Assembly (NCBI GenBank): GCA_030849065.1
Contig: JASAON010001465.1
Location: 1 to 34,578 of the forward strand
Direction: 5' to 3'
Length of the DNA: 34,578 bases
DNA from: Jaenimonas drosophilae
Taxonomy: Eukaryota > Euglenozoa > Kinetoplastea > Trypanosomatida > Trypanosomatidae
In this document: positions 1 through 8,427 of the stretch, in pieces
How the letters are laid out: the number at the start of each line of letters is the position of its first letter
How positions within the stretch are numbered: the first letter of the stretch is position 1
Notes under the pieces: generated by a model
Database searches by the model: none
What the model saw: only the letters and a program-made list of their open reading frames with translations
What the model was told of the DNA's origin: nothing
Made by a program: the position numbers and the translations under genes

Positions 1-61
1 GGATACAGACACAGTTTCGATATATAAAATCTACCGACGGGGCGGTGGTCGCTCCTTCTAG
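1..61. repeat. Dispersed repeat, copy 1
   Basis: The first 61 bases match 16930-16990 with 56 identities by eye. The first 39 bases are identical, and the five differences all fall after that. The element contains an AT-rich core (TATATAAAAT) and ends in a short pyrimidine stretch plus AG. Its left boundary lies outside the window. Similarity stops after base 61. Confidence 0.85.
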
Positions 62-398
62 GGTGTTTGTTGGGGGGTTTGTCGTGATTGTTTGATTGGG
101 TGACCCTCGCGAAGTGCAGGTGTTACGCTATCATTGGGATTGCAAGTCATTTTCCTTTGTTGCTAAAATGCTGATTGGTGTTGTTGGGGTGTGTTGCAGC
201 GGTGGGTGGGTGGCGCGGCGTTTGCTAGGGCCTGCGTTGAACCCTCCCTTATACGGTAAATCTCTTACCTAGGGCGAGGACAGTAGCGGTGTACGTTGCT
301 GGGAAGCTTCTGCTTGGGTTGCTGTTTGTGTGCACTCTCTTTGGATTGGTTTGTTATTCGAGTAATTTGTTGTTTTGATTCTCCTCTATCTCCAAAGA
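1..398. other. Gene-free start of window
   Basis: No credible coding sequence is seen before the first gene. Bases 1-61 are a repeat that recurs near 16.9 kb. Bases 170-230 are G-rich. A pyrimidine-rich stretch ending in AG at 271-272, or a second one (about 379-397) ending two bases before the ATG, could be the splice acceptor of the first gene. Confidence 0.5.
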
Positions 399-836
399 AT
401 GTTAAGGCGGTTCCATACTGTACGGATCACCCGATCTTTTTGTCGCGTGGGGAGGTTGTGTTCATCAAATGGCAGTAGAGTGTCTCGCTGTCGCTCATTG
501 AAAGAAGCAGGGCTGAAATACGGAGCAGCTGTTGCGTTGTTTTATTGGGTGACAAATGAAATGATTGTGTGTGCTCTAACGTACTTTCTGCACTACGGTT
601 ATCTCGGCAAAGGTGATTTGATTGAATTTTTGGAGTACGTTGGGGCTTCAGACTACATTAACCTGGCAAATATTGAAAACAAGAACTGGAGTCTATTTAA
701 CAACTCTATTGTGATTAGCGCGCGGTTCGTTGCAAATTTTTCTGCAGCGTCACTGTTCATGACCTTGTGGACTCCTCTACAGGTTCCATTGTGCATTGCC
801 GTTTACCCGAAGTTTGTGTCGCTTTTCCGAAGGTAG
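399..836 (+). CDS. DUF1279 (FAM210-like) mitochondrial membrane protein
   Basis: The protein has 145 residues. The first ~35 are rich in Arg and Ser and nearly free of acid (MLRRFHTVRITRSF), which fits a mitochondrial presequence. A hydrophobic segment at about 41-66 starts with KYG, and a second apolar stretch at 117-142 includes a TPLQVP turn. This is the usual DUF1279 pattern: KYG near the first helix and a P-x-[QR]-x-P element before the last. FAM210 proteins are mitochondrial inner-membrane proteins, so the location is inferred from the family. I chose the ATG at 399 because the upstream in-frame start at 375 is only a TTG and would hide the presequence. Confidence 0.7.
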   Translation: MLRRFHTVRITRSFCRVGRLCSSNGSRVSRCRSLKEAGLKYGAAVALFYWVTNEMIVCALTYFLHYGYLGKGDLIEFLEYVGASDYINLANIENKNWSLFNNSIVISARFVANFSAASLFMTLWTPLQVPLCIAVYPKFVSLFRR

Positions 837-906
837 AAAGTGGATGAGTGCATTGGTACTGATAAAAACAATAAATGAGTGCCGGACTGTTGTCTCGGGC
901 ATCAGC

Positions 907-959
907 TCTTCTCTCTTCCATCAATCCTTGTACTCCTCGTGTTTTTTTGTTTTCTACAG
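907..959 (+). promoter_or_regulatory. Trans-splice acceptor deciding the exopolyphosphatase start
   Basis: A long pyrimidine tract (about 907-955, including seven consecutive T) ends in CTACAG at 954-959. It lies downstream of the first in-frame ATG (875) and 17 bases upstream of the ATG at 977, so mature mRNA would start after the first ATG. Confidence 0.65.
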
Positions 960-976
960 TTAGTCACCACATTGAA

Positions 977-2122
977 ATGGTTATCAATGAATTTCTGCGA
1001 AGGTGCTTGGCAAAGTTACAGAAGCCTGCGGAGAGAGTTACTGCTGTACTGGGAAATGAGGGTGGAGATATGGACAGCATAGTTGGATCCATTTACCTTG
1101 CATTTCTGTTGGACTCCTGTACAAAGTTCGGTATCCACAATCCAATCCCGGTGATCAACTTTCAACTTGACGACTTGGCGCTGAGAGGTGACGTGACGCA
1201 CTTTTTTTCTGAATGTGGCGTTGACGCAAGCCTACTCATTTCAGCCCACCATGGCTGCCCAAAAAATTTCATTGACTTGGCGAGTAGCAGAGTGGAGGGT
1301 GTTGTGCTGTACGATCATAACAAGCTACAGACATCCCAATCTCATTTGTCAAAATCTGTTCTTGGAATTGTGGACCACCATGCAGATGAGGGTCTGTACA
1401 CAGCAGAGTGCAGCAGTCTTCGGGTTATTCGCACAGTAGGGTCAGCGTGTACTCTTGTGACAGAACTGATGCGTGAGAACGCTGTTGAGGTACAACTCCC
1501 AAAGTTACTCATGGCGCCAATCATAGTAGATTCAGTTAACTTAGACCCATCACAAAAGAAAGTTACTGAAGAGGATATCGCTGCGTTCAAGTGGCTGGAT
1601 AGCATGGAAAGGGGTTCCGGTGACCACAATGATCTGTACAGCAGACTTTCCAAGTGGAAAGCAGATATATTTGACCTTTCAGTTGAGCAAAATCTCCGCC
1701 GGGATTACAAGCACTTCAATTTCAGCTGCGACAACCCGCAAATTCGCTCTCTTAGTACAGGAATTAGCAGTATCCCATGCTCCTTCCATCAATTTGAATC
1801 GAGGTACACAATTTCTGAGATCTCTAATGCTTGCTCCCAGTTCCTTCGCCTTTGTAGCTTGCAGTTGATTATCATTGCATTCGCTGGTGAAAAGAACGGT
1901 GTTCACAGTCGAGATATTGCCTTTTTTGCCACAGGATCAACCCACGATATGTTCTCCGCGTTTCTCAACTCGCATCGAGATGGCATTCGTTTTTCCGAAC
2001 AGGCGAAGGCTGCAGCAGACAGCGACTACTCATTTGTCTGTTATTCCCTGAGTGATGTTACGCTTTCTAGGAAACGGTTAGTTCCTTCTATTGCTCAGTT
2101 TTTGAGTGGGAGCTCATTATAA
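977..2122 (+). CDS. PPX1: Exopolyphosphatase, DHH/DHHA2 family (PPX1/prune type)
   Basis: This enzyme removes terminal phosphates from short-chain polyphosphate. In trypanosomatids the homologue is linked to acidocalcisomes and cytosol. Starting at 977 it has 381 residues, close to known trypanosomatid PPX proteins. The four DHH metal motifs are visible: GNEGGDMDS (D31/D33), YDHN (about 112-115), the signature VDHH (about 132-135) and IIVDS (D185). A DHHA2-like C-terminal half follows. The in-frame ATG at 875 would add 34 residues and leave only 38 bases to the previous gene. The strong pyrimidine tract and AG at 958-959 fall inside that extension, so I prefer 977. All catalytic residues are present. 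Confidence 0.88.
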   Translation: MVINEFLRRCLAKLQKPAERVTAVLGNEGGDMDSIVGSIYLAFLLDSCTKFGIHNPIPVINFQLDDLALRGDVTHFFSECGVDASLLISAHHGCPKNFIDLASSRVEGVVLYDHNKLQTSQSHLSKSVLGIVDHHADEGLYTAECSSLRVIRTVGSACTLVTELMRENAVEVQLPKLLMAPIIVDSVNLDPSQKKVTEEDIAAFKWLDSMERGSGDHNDLYSRLSKWKADIFDLSVEQNLRRDYKHFNFSCDNPQIRSLSTGISSIPCSFHQFESRYTISEISNACSQFLRLCSLQLIIIAFAGEKNGVHSRDIAFFATGSTHDMFSAFLNSHRDGIRFSEQAKAAADSDYSFVCYSLSDVTLSRKRLVPSIAQFLSGSSL

Positions 2123-2281
2123 ATGACTTGGTTTTATGACTATTTTCATGAAGAATCTCGTCTTACATCAATGACTCTCTATGAGGCACTTATTGAAATC
2201 GTTGTTATCTATTTGCCTTGGTTAGCTGGTAGATTTACTCAGTCTTCATTATCCATCCCCACTTTCAAAGTCGCGTCATCA

Positions 2282-2455
2282 ATGGCTCGAGGTAATCAGC
2301 GTGACCTTGCGCGGGAAAAAAATGTGAAGAAGCAACAGGACAAGCTGAAGGGCCAACGATCGGATGGTCTGTCCACCGCACAGCGTAAAGAAGCAGATGC
2401 AGAAAAAATGCGAGAAAAGCAGGCACTTGCCGAAGCAAAGAAGAGTGCGCAGTAG
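2282..2455 (+). CDS. SERF/4F5-like small basic protein
   Basis: This is a 57-residue, highly charged protein that begins [17 protein letters not shown]. The pattern MxRGNQRxxxRxKNxKK is the hallmark of the 4F5/SERF (small EDRK-rich factor) family. Members of this family are disordered, modulate amyloid aggregation and can bind RNA. The rest is Lys/Glu/Ala-rich, likely helix or disorder. The frame is open back to 2123, but those residues are unlike the family. AG-ended pyrimidine stretches at 2241-2242 and 2269-2270 lie just before the ATG at 2282, so the short form is chosen. The length is typical for SERF proteins. Confidence 0.8.
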   Translation: MARGNQRDLAREKNVKKQQDKLKGQRSDGLSTAQRKEADAEKMREKQALAEAKKSAQ

Positions 2456-2648
2456 AAGAAGCTGACTGCCTTCTCATTGAAATTGTGAGATGATTTCTGT
2501 TATGTGGACAGCGGCAATGGCGTGTCTCTACCGATGTGGGGCTGCAGTGCTATTCGGTACTTGGGTGGGGGTTTGAATTACATCTCTGGATAAACTGAAC
2601 ACTCTTTCTTCTTTCCATGCTCTTTGTTGTAAGCCTCAGTCGCTTAGG

Positions 2649-3143
2649 ATGTCTTCCTATGACAAGTCTGATCAGATCGGATACGATGAAACCGATAGAG
2701 AGCTGAACGCTGAACTTGCTGAGATGATGGCACGCACGCCTCTCCACATTCAACGGCACTTGCAACATAGACTTCATGACGGAATTCTTCAACGAATGAA
2801 GGAGGAAACTACCCGCAAGTGCTTCTCATTTATCAGGAAATATGAGCAATGCGTGAACAGTCAAAAACCCTATAACATGAAAGCGTGCTATCCCCATCGT
2901 GACGCAATGAATGATTGTGCCCAGGAAGTTAATCGTGAGGAAAACTATCAACGGTATCGACTAATGTACCTTCGAGGTGAGCTACTCAAGTATCACGAAC
3001 AGCGTATTGCAAGTAAGATGGAAGCATTTAAGGTTAAAGCTCCCGATTCAATCCGATCATGGAAATCAGATTATGCCCCAAAGTATGCTCACATGATGGA
3101 AGACCTCGGAGAGAAACCCCTAGGGAATGCGCAGGAGAATTGA
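2649..3143 (+). CDS. Twin CX9C protein (CMC1-like), likely mitochondrial intermembrane space
   Basis: The protein has 164 residues. Two C-x9-C motifs are visible in the middle, CFSFIRKYEQC and CYPHRDAMNDC, separated by 14 residues. This is the coiled-coil-helix-coiled-coil-helix arrangement of Cmc1/COX-assembly proteins, which are oxidised by the Mia40/Erv1 pathway in the intermembrane space. The flanking regions are charged and helical, and there is no N-terminal presequence, as expected for this import route. The C-terminal ~60 residues have no counterpart that I recognise. A pyrimidine-rich leader with AG at 2632-2639 precedes the ATG. Whether the role is cytochrome oxidase assembly or structural cannot be told from sequence. 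Confidence 0.75.
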   Translation: MSSYDKSDQIGYDETDRELNAELAEMMARTPLHIQRHLQHRLHDGILQRMKEETTRKCFSFIRKYEQCVNSQKPYNMKACYPHRDAMNDCAQEVNREENYQRYRLMYLRGELLKYHEQRIASKMEAFKVKAPDSIRSWKSDYAPKYAHMMEDLGEKPLGNAQEN

Positions 3144-3287
3144 AGTTCGTTTTAGTTTTCATGAACAGGAAACGGCGTCTCGTCAGTGTGAAGATCATGC
3201 AGAGGTTCACAAGCCCACAACACTTCTCCTTCCTTTTCTGTATTGTGCAATCGGCAACAGCTAGAGTGATTTGAAGGTTGATGCGAC

Positions 3288-4523
3288 ATGCGATACGCAA
3301 ATGCACTGCGTTCGTGGCAACCACCCTTTATCAAACACCTCCAGAAGTCTCAAGTAGAACTGAAAGCTCGTCCCCCTACTGCTCTATTAGAAAAACAGAA
3401 ACGACAACATGTACCGTTGTCGTTAAAAGCTCGAGAGCAGTTGGCGAGCAAGTCGAGTGATGTCCGCTACCATGTTGTGACAAGTGAGTGGTTTGGTCAG
3501 AGGGTGGATGACTTTATTATGCAGCATCATCCAGAATTAAACTACGACGCCATACAAAAACTAGTGGAGCAGGGTCACATCTACCGAAGCCGTAGAAGTG
3601 GAAAGCCCCGGTATACTCGACTAACCGACCGTCTTGAGTTTGACGAACTCATCGTCATCCCAACTGAGAAGTATTGGGAGAATCAAATCGCCCCACCTGC
3701 TGGCATTGCCGAGCCAACAGACCACGGTCGTGAGAGGTTTTTCTTATCAACGGAGGTGCGCGAAGTGGCACATAATATGGTTCTCTTCAAAAATGAACAT
3801 GTGATTGTCATCAATAAGCCAAATGGCATCCCCATGATGCCAACAAGAAATCCGCTGGATATGAATATTGCCGATATGCTCCCAGCATGGAAGTACACCA
3901 ATTCGCAAAAGCCAATTGTGTGCCATAATTTGGATACAGAAACCAGCGGTTGTGTTGTTCTTGCCAGGACGAACTCAGCTCACCGAATGCTTGGTCGAAT
4001 GTTTGTGAAACGGGTTGTCCCTAACAGCGTTTACTGGACTTTCTGTGTTGGGAAACCAGCAGTAAACTTTGGACGTGTTCGAATGCATTTCGAAACTCAG
4101 AAGGGAGACCACGGCGATATAATTGTCGCGCGCCCTTCTCCAACCAAGGATTCAAAAGTGGCCATTGCTGAGTTTGTTGTGAATGCTAGTGCTCTTGAGT
4201 TCGGTAGTTTTATTTCGTTTTATCCCCTGACTACGAGACGGCACCAGGAACGAATTATGGCAGCTCACGCGTTGCGCTGCCCACTTTTGGGAGACTCCAA
4301 GTACGGTGGTGAGGCTGCATTTCCTTCCTCACTTGACCTTTTCTGGGATCCAGCGGATAAGTCTGTCCCTCTGCATAGCCATCACCGAAAAATTCAATTA
4401 CCTTACAAAAATGCCGCTGGAGAGTTTGTTTGTGTTACTGCGCCGGTGCCTTCTCACATGGAAAAAACCTTTAAGCGTCTTGGTTGGCCATGTGAGGCTG
4501 ATGATCCACTTATTCCTGGCTAG
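3288..4523 (+). CDS. Pseudouridine synthase, RluA/RPUSD family, probably mitochondrial
   Basis: The protein has 411 residues and isomerises uridine to pseudouridine in RNA. An S4-like RNA-binding segment lies at about 60-125, with DAIQKLVEQGHIYR. The catalytic domain starts at about 165 with VIVINKPNG. The catalytic Asp is D216 in CHNLDTETSG, equivalent to the HRLDxxTSG motif; the usual Arg is Asn here. The later motif RRHQERIMAAHAL (about 316-328) corresponds to the RTHQIRxHL element, followed by LLGDSKYGG. The basic N-terminus (MRYANALRSW) suggests mitochondrial import. Kinetoplastid mitoribosome assembly intermediates contain enzymes of this family, so an rRNA role is plausible but inferred. 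An AG at 3259-3260 follows a pyrimidine tract. Confidence 0.85.
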   Translation: MRYANALRSWQPPFIKHLQKSQVELKARPPTALLEKQKRQHVPLSLKAREQLASKSSDVRYHVVTSEWFGQRVDDFIMQHHPELNYDAIQKLVEQGHIYRSRRSGKPRYTRLTDRLEFDELIVIPTEKYWENQIAPPAGIAEPTDHGRERFFLSTEVREVAHNMVLFKNEHVIVINKPNGIPMMPTRNPLDMNIADMLPAWKYTNSQKPIVCHNLDTETSGCVVLARTNSAHRMLGRMFVKRVVPNSVYWTFCVGKPAVNFGRVRMHFETQKGDHGDIIVARPSPTKDSKVAIAEFVVNASALEFGSFISFYPLTTRRHQERIMAAHALRCPLLGDSKYGGEAAFPSSLDLFWDPADKSVPLHSHHRKIQLPYKNAAGEFVCVTAPVPSHMEKTFKRLGWPCEADDPLIPG

Positions 4524-4642
4524 TGTTCATCTTTCCTGTGCAAGTGCAGGGCCTCTTCACATTCACCGTTGCTATATCAGCTGTGGGAAAGCTAATACCC
4601 CTTCATCTGGGATGCCGTGAATCGATTGTTGTGATAGGCGTT

Positions 4643-4712
4643 GTTCGCTTTTCCTTATCGTTCTGCTTGATCAACTCCCAATCATTGCTTCGTTCATCTG
4701 TGTTCTGCGTAG
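4643..4712 (+). promoter_or_regulatory. Trans-splice acceptor for the double-GNAT gene
   Basis: A T/C-rich run with few purines ends at GCGTAG, with AG at 4711-4712. It sits 19 bases before the ATG at 4731. Confidence 0.6.
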
Positions 4713-4730
4713 GACCGGCAGCTTGAGTGG

Positions 4731-6224
4731 ATGAAGCTCTCTACCAATAGCGATCGTGGGACGACTTATGTCGCAGCTAATGGAATGGGGTTTATCATTC
4801 GTCGCACCCACTTTGATGCACACGATGAAGTCGAATTTATTCGTAACCGCCTAGAGAAGGAGCTTCCCTCCTTCTGCGTGGACCTTCTCAAAAGAGTTAT
4901 CAACAGAGATCGACTCGAAGCGTTTCTTGCGTTTGGAATTAATGAGCATGTTTCAGCAACTTCTATCGAGGCCCATACCACCGGGCTCATTGTAGCGGTC
5001 GGTCTCATGGATACGCGTGAGTTGACCGAAGGTACAGTCGGCATTTCATTGGTGTCGGTTCTCTTCAAGTATCGAAATATTCACATTGGCAGGCTACTTA
5101 TTGATCACATTGAACGAGAAGCCGCGTTGCTAGGGGCGCGCCGAGTAGAGAGCCCTTTGTTTAATACAGCGATGCTGTCCCATCTGGGTTATACTGTCTC
5201 AAGCTCTACGTTGTACCGTGTAAGAACTACTGCGAAACAGTTAGGGGGCCCTCCGATGGATGCCAAACGTCGGAAGGGCACTGTAAAACGTTCGCGTCTG
5301 TCCTCTCCACACGAAGTTGGCCGCTCGATAAAGTGTAGGGACTCTAGAATGAAGACTGAACTTTTTCGGACGCAAGCAGGTGGGCGTACGATGCGCAACC
5401 GGTCAGTTGATCCGAGTAGTGGCGACGAAAACCCATCCACCAAAGATGACGTCAACGTGTCCTGCACATCAAAGAGCGTGCAAAAACATTGCACGGAGTG
5501 GAGCATGGGGAAACCGAGTTCAGGCACCACCAGCACGAAGGATTCCAGAAAACTGAGAGAAACAGTTGCTCCGAACTCAATTCCCAGTCATCCGAACCCG
5601 TGGGCGACAGGCCACATTCGGTTTCGATGTGCTAGGCCAGACGATAAAAAACAGTGGTGCGCTTTACTGCTCTCTGCGTGTAGCTACAACATGGGTGGCA
5701 TCTCAATGCTCCGACTAACAATGGAAGCGGAGTGCCGTCTTGTAGCTGAGCGCACCAGGGATAGCTGCATCATTGGCCTGATAGCAATGCAGGGTGACGG
5801 TTGGATTCCCTTCTTGGCGTGTGATTCTGATCACCAGGGAGAGGGTATTGGTTCATTTTTGCTATTCCTTGCGATGGAATGGGCACGGATCCACGGGGTA
5901 CAGTCGGTAGCCCTTACTCCTCTCAATCGACGCGTCATATCCTTTTACCAGCGGTGGGGGTTTGAGGCGTTGCACGCAGTAAGTGGTGCGAAGCTCCTCC
6001 CGACACAGCTAAAGGGTGTAAGCGTAGAGCACACCACTTTGGTGCGGCAACTAGTGGAGGATGTGTATCTTCTTCCCCGAGGGAGGTATCTCCGACACTA
6101 CGTTGTGGACTACGAGGGAGCCGACGATGCGCCATCAAAGTCTCCGTGGTATTACTACTATTACGAGCCTGGTCACCCCGCCAAGCCTCGAATAACCGTG
6201 CCGCAAGTATGTGTAGCTGAATAG
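4731..6224 (+). CDS. Protein with two GNAT acetyltransferase-like domains
   Basis: The protein has 497 residues. The C-terminal domain (about 292-440) is a clear GNAT N-acetyltransferase. Motif A reads HQGEGIGSFLLFLAMEWA (from about residue 370), fitting the Q-x-x-G-x-[GA] acetyl-CoA loop, and it is followed by the typical SFYQRWGFE tail. The N-terminal domain (about 15-165) has GNAT-like order, with motif A reduced to YRNIHIGRLLIDHIE and a C-terminal SHLGYTVSSSTLYR strand. Its loop lacks the normal Q-x-x-G-x-G spacing and may not bind acetyl-CoA well. A basic, Ser-rich linker (about 170-290) separates the two. The substrate is unknown. An AG at 4711-4712 supports this start. Confidence 0.75.
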   Translation: MKLSTNSDRGTTYVAANGMGFIIRRTHFDAHDEVEFIRNRLEKELPSFCVDLLKRVINRDRLEAFLAFGINEHVSATSIEAHTTGLIVAVGLMDTRELTEGTVGISLVSVLFKYRNIHIGRLLIDHIEREAALLGARRVESPLFNTAMLSHLGYTVSSSTLYRVRTTAKQLGGPPMDAKRRKGTVKRSRLSSPHEVGRSIKCRDSRMKTELFRTQAGGRTMRNRSVDPSSGDENPSTKDDVNVSCTSKSVQKHCTEWSMGKPSSGTTSTKDSRKLRETVAPNSIPSHPNPWATGHIRFRCARPDDKKQWCALLLSACSYNMGGISMLRLTMEAECRLVAERTRDSCIIGLIAMQGDGWIPFLACDSDHQGEGIGSFLLFLAMEWARIHGVQSVALTPLNRRVISFYQRWGFEALHAVSGAKLLPTQLKGVSVEHTTLVRQLVEDVYLLPRGRYLRHYVVDYEGADDAPSKSPWYYYYYEPGHPAKPRITVPQVCVAE

Positions 6225-6476
6225 CCCCATGAACGTGGCCCCCGCTGTCGTTGTTCCACTCAACCCACTTACCCAGGAGCCCAATCTTGTGACGTGACGA
6301 GCGATGCGCTGAAGTGTTTCGGCGGTTCTTCGAGCCATGCTCAGTTGTACAATGCTTTTCAGACTCTTCTGTCAAGGTCAAGGACAGTGCTGGCCGCTGT
6401 AGACTCGCGAACAATGACTCGTTTGTCCAATTTGCATTAGTATTGTAAGGCAAAGGAAACCCTAGACCATCAAACT

Positions 6477-6803
6477 ATGCCTTTCATTGACATCTACGGT
6501 GTTTCACAGTTTCGGGATGTGGTGAATAGCCCGGCCATCACGGTAGTTTGCTTTACGGCCGTGTGGTGCGGACCTTGTAAAAGCATTGAGAAAGACCTGG
6601 AGAAGCTTACCTACGAGTACCCAAACGTTCGGTTTGCCCGTGTGGATGCGGACAACAACTCCGAAATTGTCACAAAGTGCCAAATCTCCCAGCTTCCCAC
6701 TTTTATGCTTATTCGAGATGCGAAGCAGCTGGGCTATGTAATCGGTGCAGATGTGTCTCAGCTCAAATCCAAGATTCGTAGCGTGGCGTCCTCATCTTCG
6801 TAG
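6477..6803 (+). CDS. TRX: Thioredoxin
   Basis: This is a 108-residue, single-domain protein of classical thioredoxin length. The active site WCGPCK lies at about 30-35. The buried Asp region (RVDADNN) follows at about 56-62, and the cis-proline motif QLPTFML at about 74. The final helix is SQLKSKIRSV. All residues needed for dithiol-disulfide exchange are present. In kinetoplastids, thioredoxin is reduced mainly by trypanothione and not by a dedicated reductase, but nothing here shows that. No targeting peptide is seen, so it is probably cytosolic. The upstream pyrimidine signal (AG at 6439-6440) is weak. Confidence 0.93.
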   Translation: MPFIDIYGVSQFRDVVNSPAITVVCFTAVWCGPCKSIEKDLEKLTYEYPNVRFARVDADNNSEIVTKCQISQLPTFMLIRDAKQLGYVIGADVSQLKSKIRSVASSSS

Positions 6804-7215
6804 CTAGTTACGGAATGTTACTATTTTAGTGTGCGTGATGAGGATTTGTGGAAGCAGTCACCATCACGCTGTTTGATCATTACGTCTTCAGGGTCCAGGA
6901 CTGCGGAGGTGGAGAAATCTGCTTGTACAGTGCGTGAAGGTATGCGATGAGGAGTATGGTTTTTCAGGAAACTACGTGTGGGATGGAAGGTCGTCCTAAG
7001 TTGGCTAGGGTTTGGATGTGTAATGATACTCATTGTGAAAAATGCAGCTGCCACATGCACCTAGTCTAGTAGTAGTTTGCTTGTTATCCCTTTCCATTAT
7101 TATTCTCGCCTGATACGACTCTCAAAGCTCCTAGTAACCTTGAGGTCTAGTGATACTCCTGTTACTTGGATATAGACGCGTCTCCATTTCACACGTGGCC
7201 CACAGCTCTTGTATC
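6804..7215. other. Intergenic region, no gene seen
   Basis: About 410 bases between thioredoxin and enkurin. The left part is probably the thioredoxin 3' UTR. From about 7075 it becomes T/C-rich, and the first AG after this (7126-7127) is a likely splice acceptor for the next gene. No coding pattern is seen on either strand. Confidence 0.5.
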
Positions 7216-7950
7216 ATGCGTCAAAATGCTGCCCGAATGAATCTTCTGCAGATTCGTGAGCAGCAACAGCTCAATCGCGAACGTCGAGAGGCAGATGAAA
7301 GCGCTGAACAGCGCCGCGCTGAGGCGATGAAAAGAACTAAGCAACAGTATAATCATGTTCCCTCTGCCGTTTTTGGTGGGCAACCAGATCGTGCAAACCG
7401 AAGTAGCGCTCCATCTGCCGTCGATGATGTTGAAATTCGTGTATACGTCCGTGAGTGCGATGGCGATGCCTCGCGAAAATACACGTTCTTCGAAAGTGAA
7501 GCATGGAATGAAGGGACTGGAGTCTCCGGCAATGGCGCGCCACCTGGGCAACGGACTTCTGTTCCAAGGGCACCACGGGCTGGAGCTCCAGAAAGCGCTC
7601 CACCCACCGTTGCACCAAATCAGGGAAAAGTTCCAGTATACCTTCAACGGCGCAAGGCAGAATTGGCAGCAGAAAAGCAGGCTGTACGGGAGGAGGAAGA
7701 ACGTATGCAGGAATTGGCAAAAGTGCCGCCCGGGCATCGTCTGGTGCCAGAGGAAGAAAAGAAGAGCACGCTAATTCAGTTGGAGCAGCGGCAAGCGGAG
7801 CTGGAAAATCAACTTTCAAAGATACCGATTCGCTTTGATACGCAAGCAATTCGCAACCGACGAACAACTATTGAGGAGGAATTGGCTCGTATCGAGACTG
7901 CAATTCAGAAATACAGCACCAAGAGACCGCTCTACGTACCGGCTTACTGA
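7216..7950 (+). CDS. Enkurin-domain protein (FAP106/ENKUR-like)
   Basis: The protein has 244 residues. The C-terminal ~75 match the enkurin domain: PPGHRLVPEEEKKSTLIQL, a heptad-like helix, then IPIRFDTQAIRNRR and a closing helix ending IQKYSTKRPLYV. FAP106/enkurin is a microtubule inner protein of axonemal doublets and is conserved in flagellated protists. The N-terminus is a charged helix (RMNLLQIREQQQLNRERR), followed by a Pro/Ala-rich linker. The in-frame upstream start at 7150 is GTG, so the ATG at 7216 is used. Expected location is the flagellar axoneme, inferred from the family. Confidence 0.8.
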   Translation: MRQNAARMNLLQIREQQQLNRERREADESAEQRRAEAMKRTKQQYNHVPSAVFGGQPDRANRSSAPSAVDDVEIRVYVRECDGDASRKYTFFESEAWNEGTGVSGNGAPPGQRTSVPRAPRAGAPESAPPTVAPNQGKVPVYLQRRKAELAAEKQAVREEEERMQELAKVPPGHRLVPEEEKKSTLIQLEQRQAELENQLSKIPIRFDTQAIRNRRTTIEEELARIETAIQKYSTKRPLYVPAY

Positions 7951-8427
7951 TGAATCCTTCATGCAGGATCCAGTATGCGTATGAGTAAACTGGATGCATT
8001 ACAGCTTTTTTCCCATAGAATCCCCGATGCACTCACTGAAGGGGGAATGAATTCTGGGGTGTTGTTTGCGTTTGCGCTCCCCGAGCATTCGTTTTTCCGT
8101 GGCAACCACTACCACTGCTGTCTTTGCTGGTGCCTCAGTATCGCTGGCAGCGGCATGAATCTGTGCTAATGCTGAGCGCTAACCCAATTTGCGACTGCAG
8201 AGCAACCACTTCTGAATGAGTTAATCGGTACAGCTGTGACTGATTGAGGTATGTTTGTCTCTCTCTCTCTCTCTCTCGCATTTCAACAGCGCTGTGAACT
8301 GTAGAGTTTTCTTTTTATCACGAAACGAAAGAAGTCAAGCACCCCCCCTCCAAAAAAAAAAACACTCTATGAGCTTCACTTTTCTTTAGAGTGTTTACTA
8401 TCCTTTTGCGGATTGTGAACTAGTTGG
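7951..8427. other. Intergenic region with CT microsatellite, no gene seen
   Basis: About 480 bases. It contains a (TC)10 run at 8258-8277, then TTTCAACAG (AG at 8288-8289). A C-run/A-run junction lies at about 8341-8362, and a second pyrimidine stretch ends in TTTAG near 8388. Either AG could receive the spliced leader for the next gene. A 64-codon frame at 7975 lacks any protein-like pattern. Confidence 0.5.
8258..8277. repeat. TC dinucleotide microsatellite
   Basis: Ten uninterrupted TC units directly upstream of an AG. It probably doubles as the polypyrimidine tract for trans-splicing and 3' processing of the preceding gene. Confidence 0.8.

Noticed and set aside
1..61. Spliced-leader RNA gene, because ACAGTTTC followed by an AT-rich run recalls the SL exon
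   Set aside because: The conserved AACTAACGC start of the SL exon is absent, and there is no GT donor followed by an Sm site or T-run. Only an 8-base match remains.
4523..4726. 67-codon frame overlapping the pseudouridine synthase stop
   Set aside because: It overlaps the previous stop and reads through the pyrimidine tract that serves as splice acceptor for the GNAT gene. No protein-like pattern.
7975..8169. 64-codon ATG frame after enkurin
   Set aside because: Cys/His/Phe-rich with no motif and no splice acceptor of its own. More likely enkurin 3' UTR.
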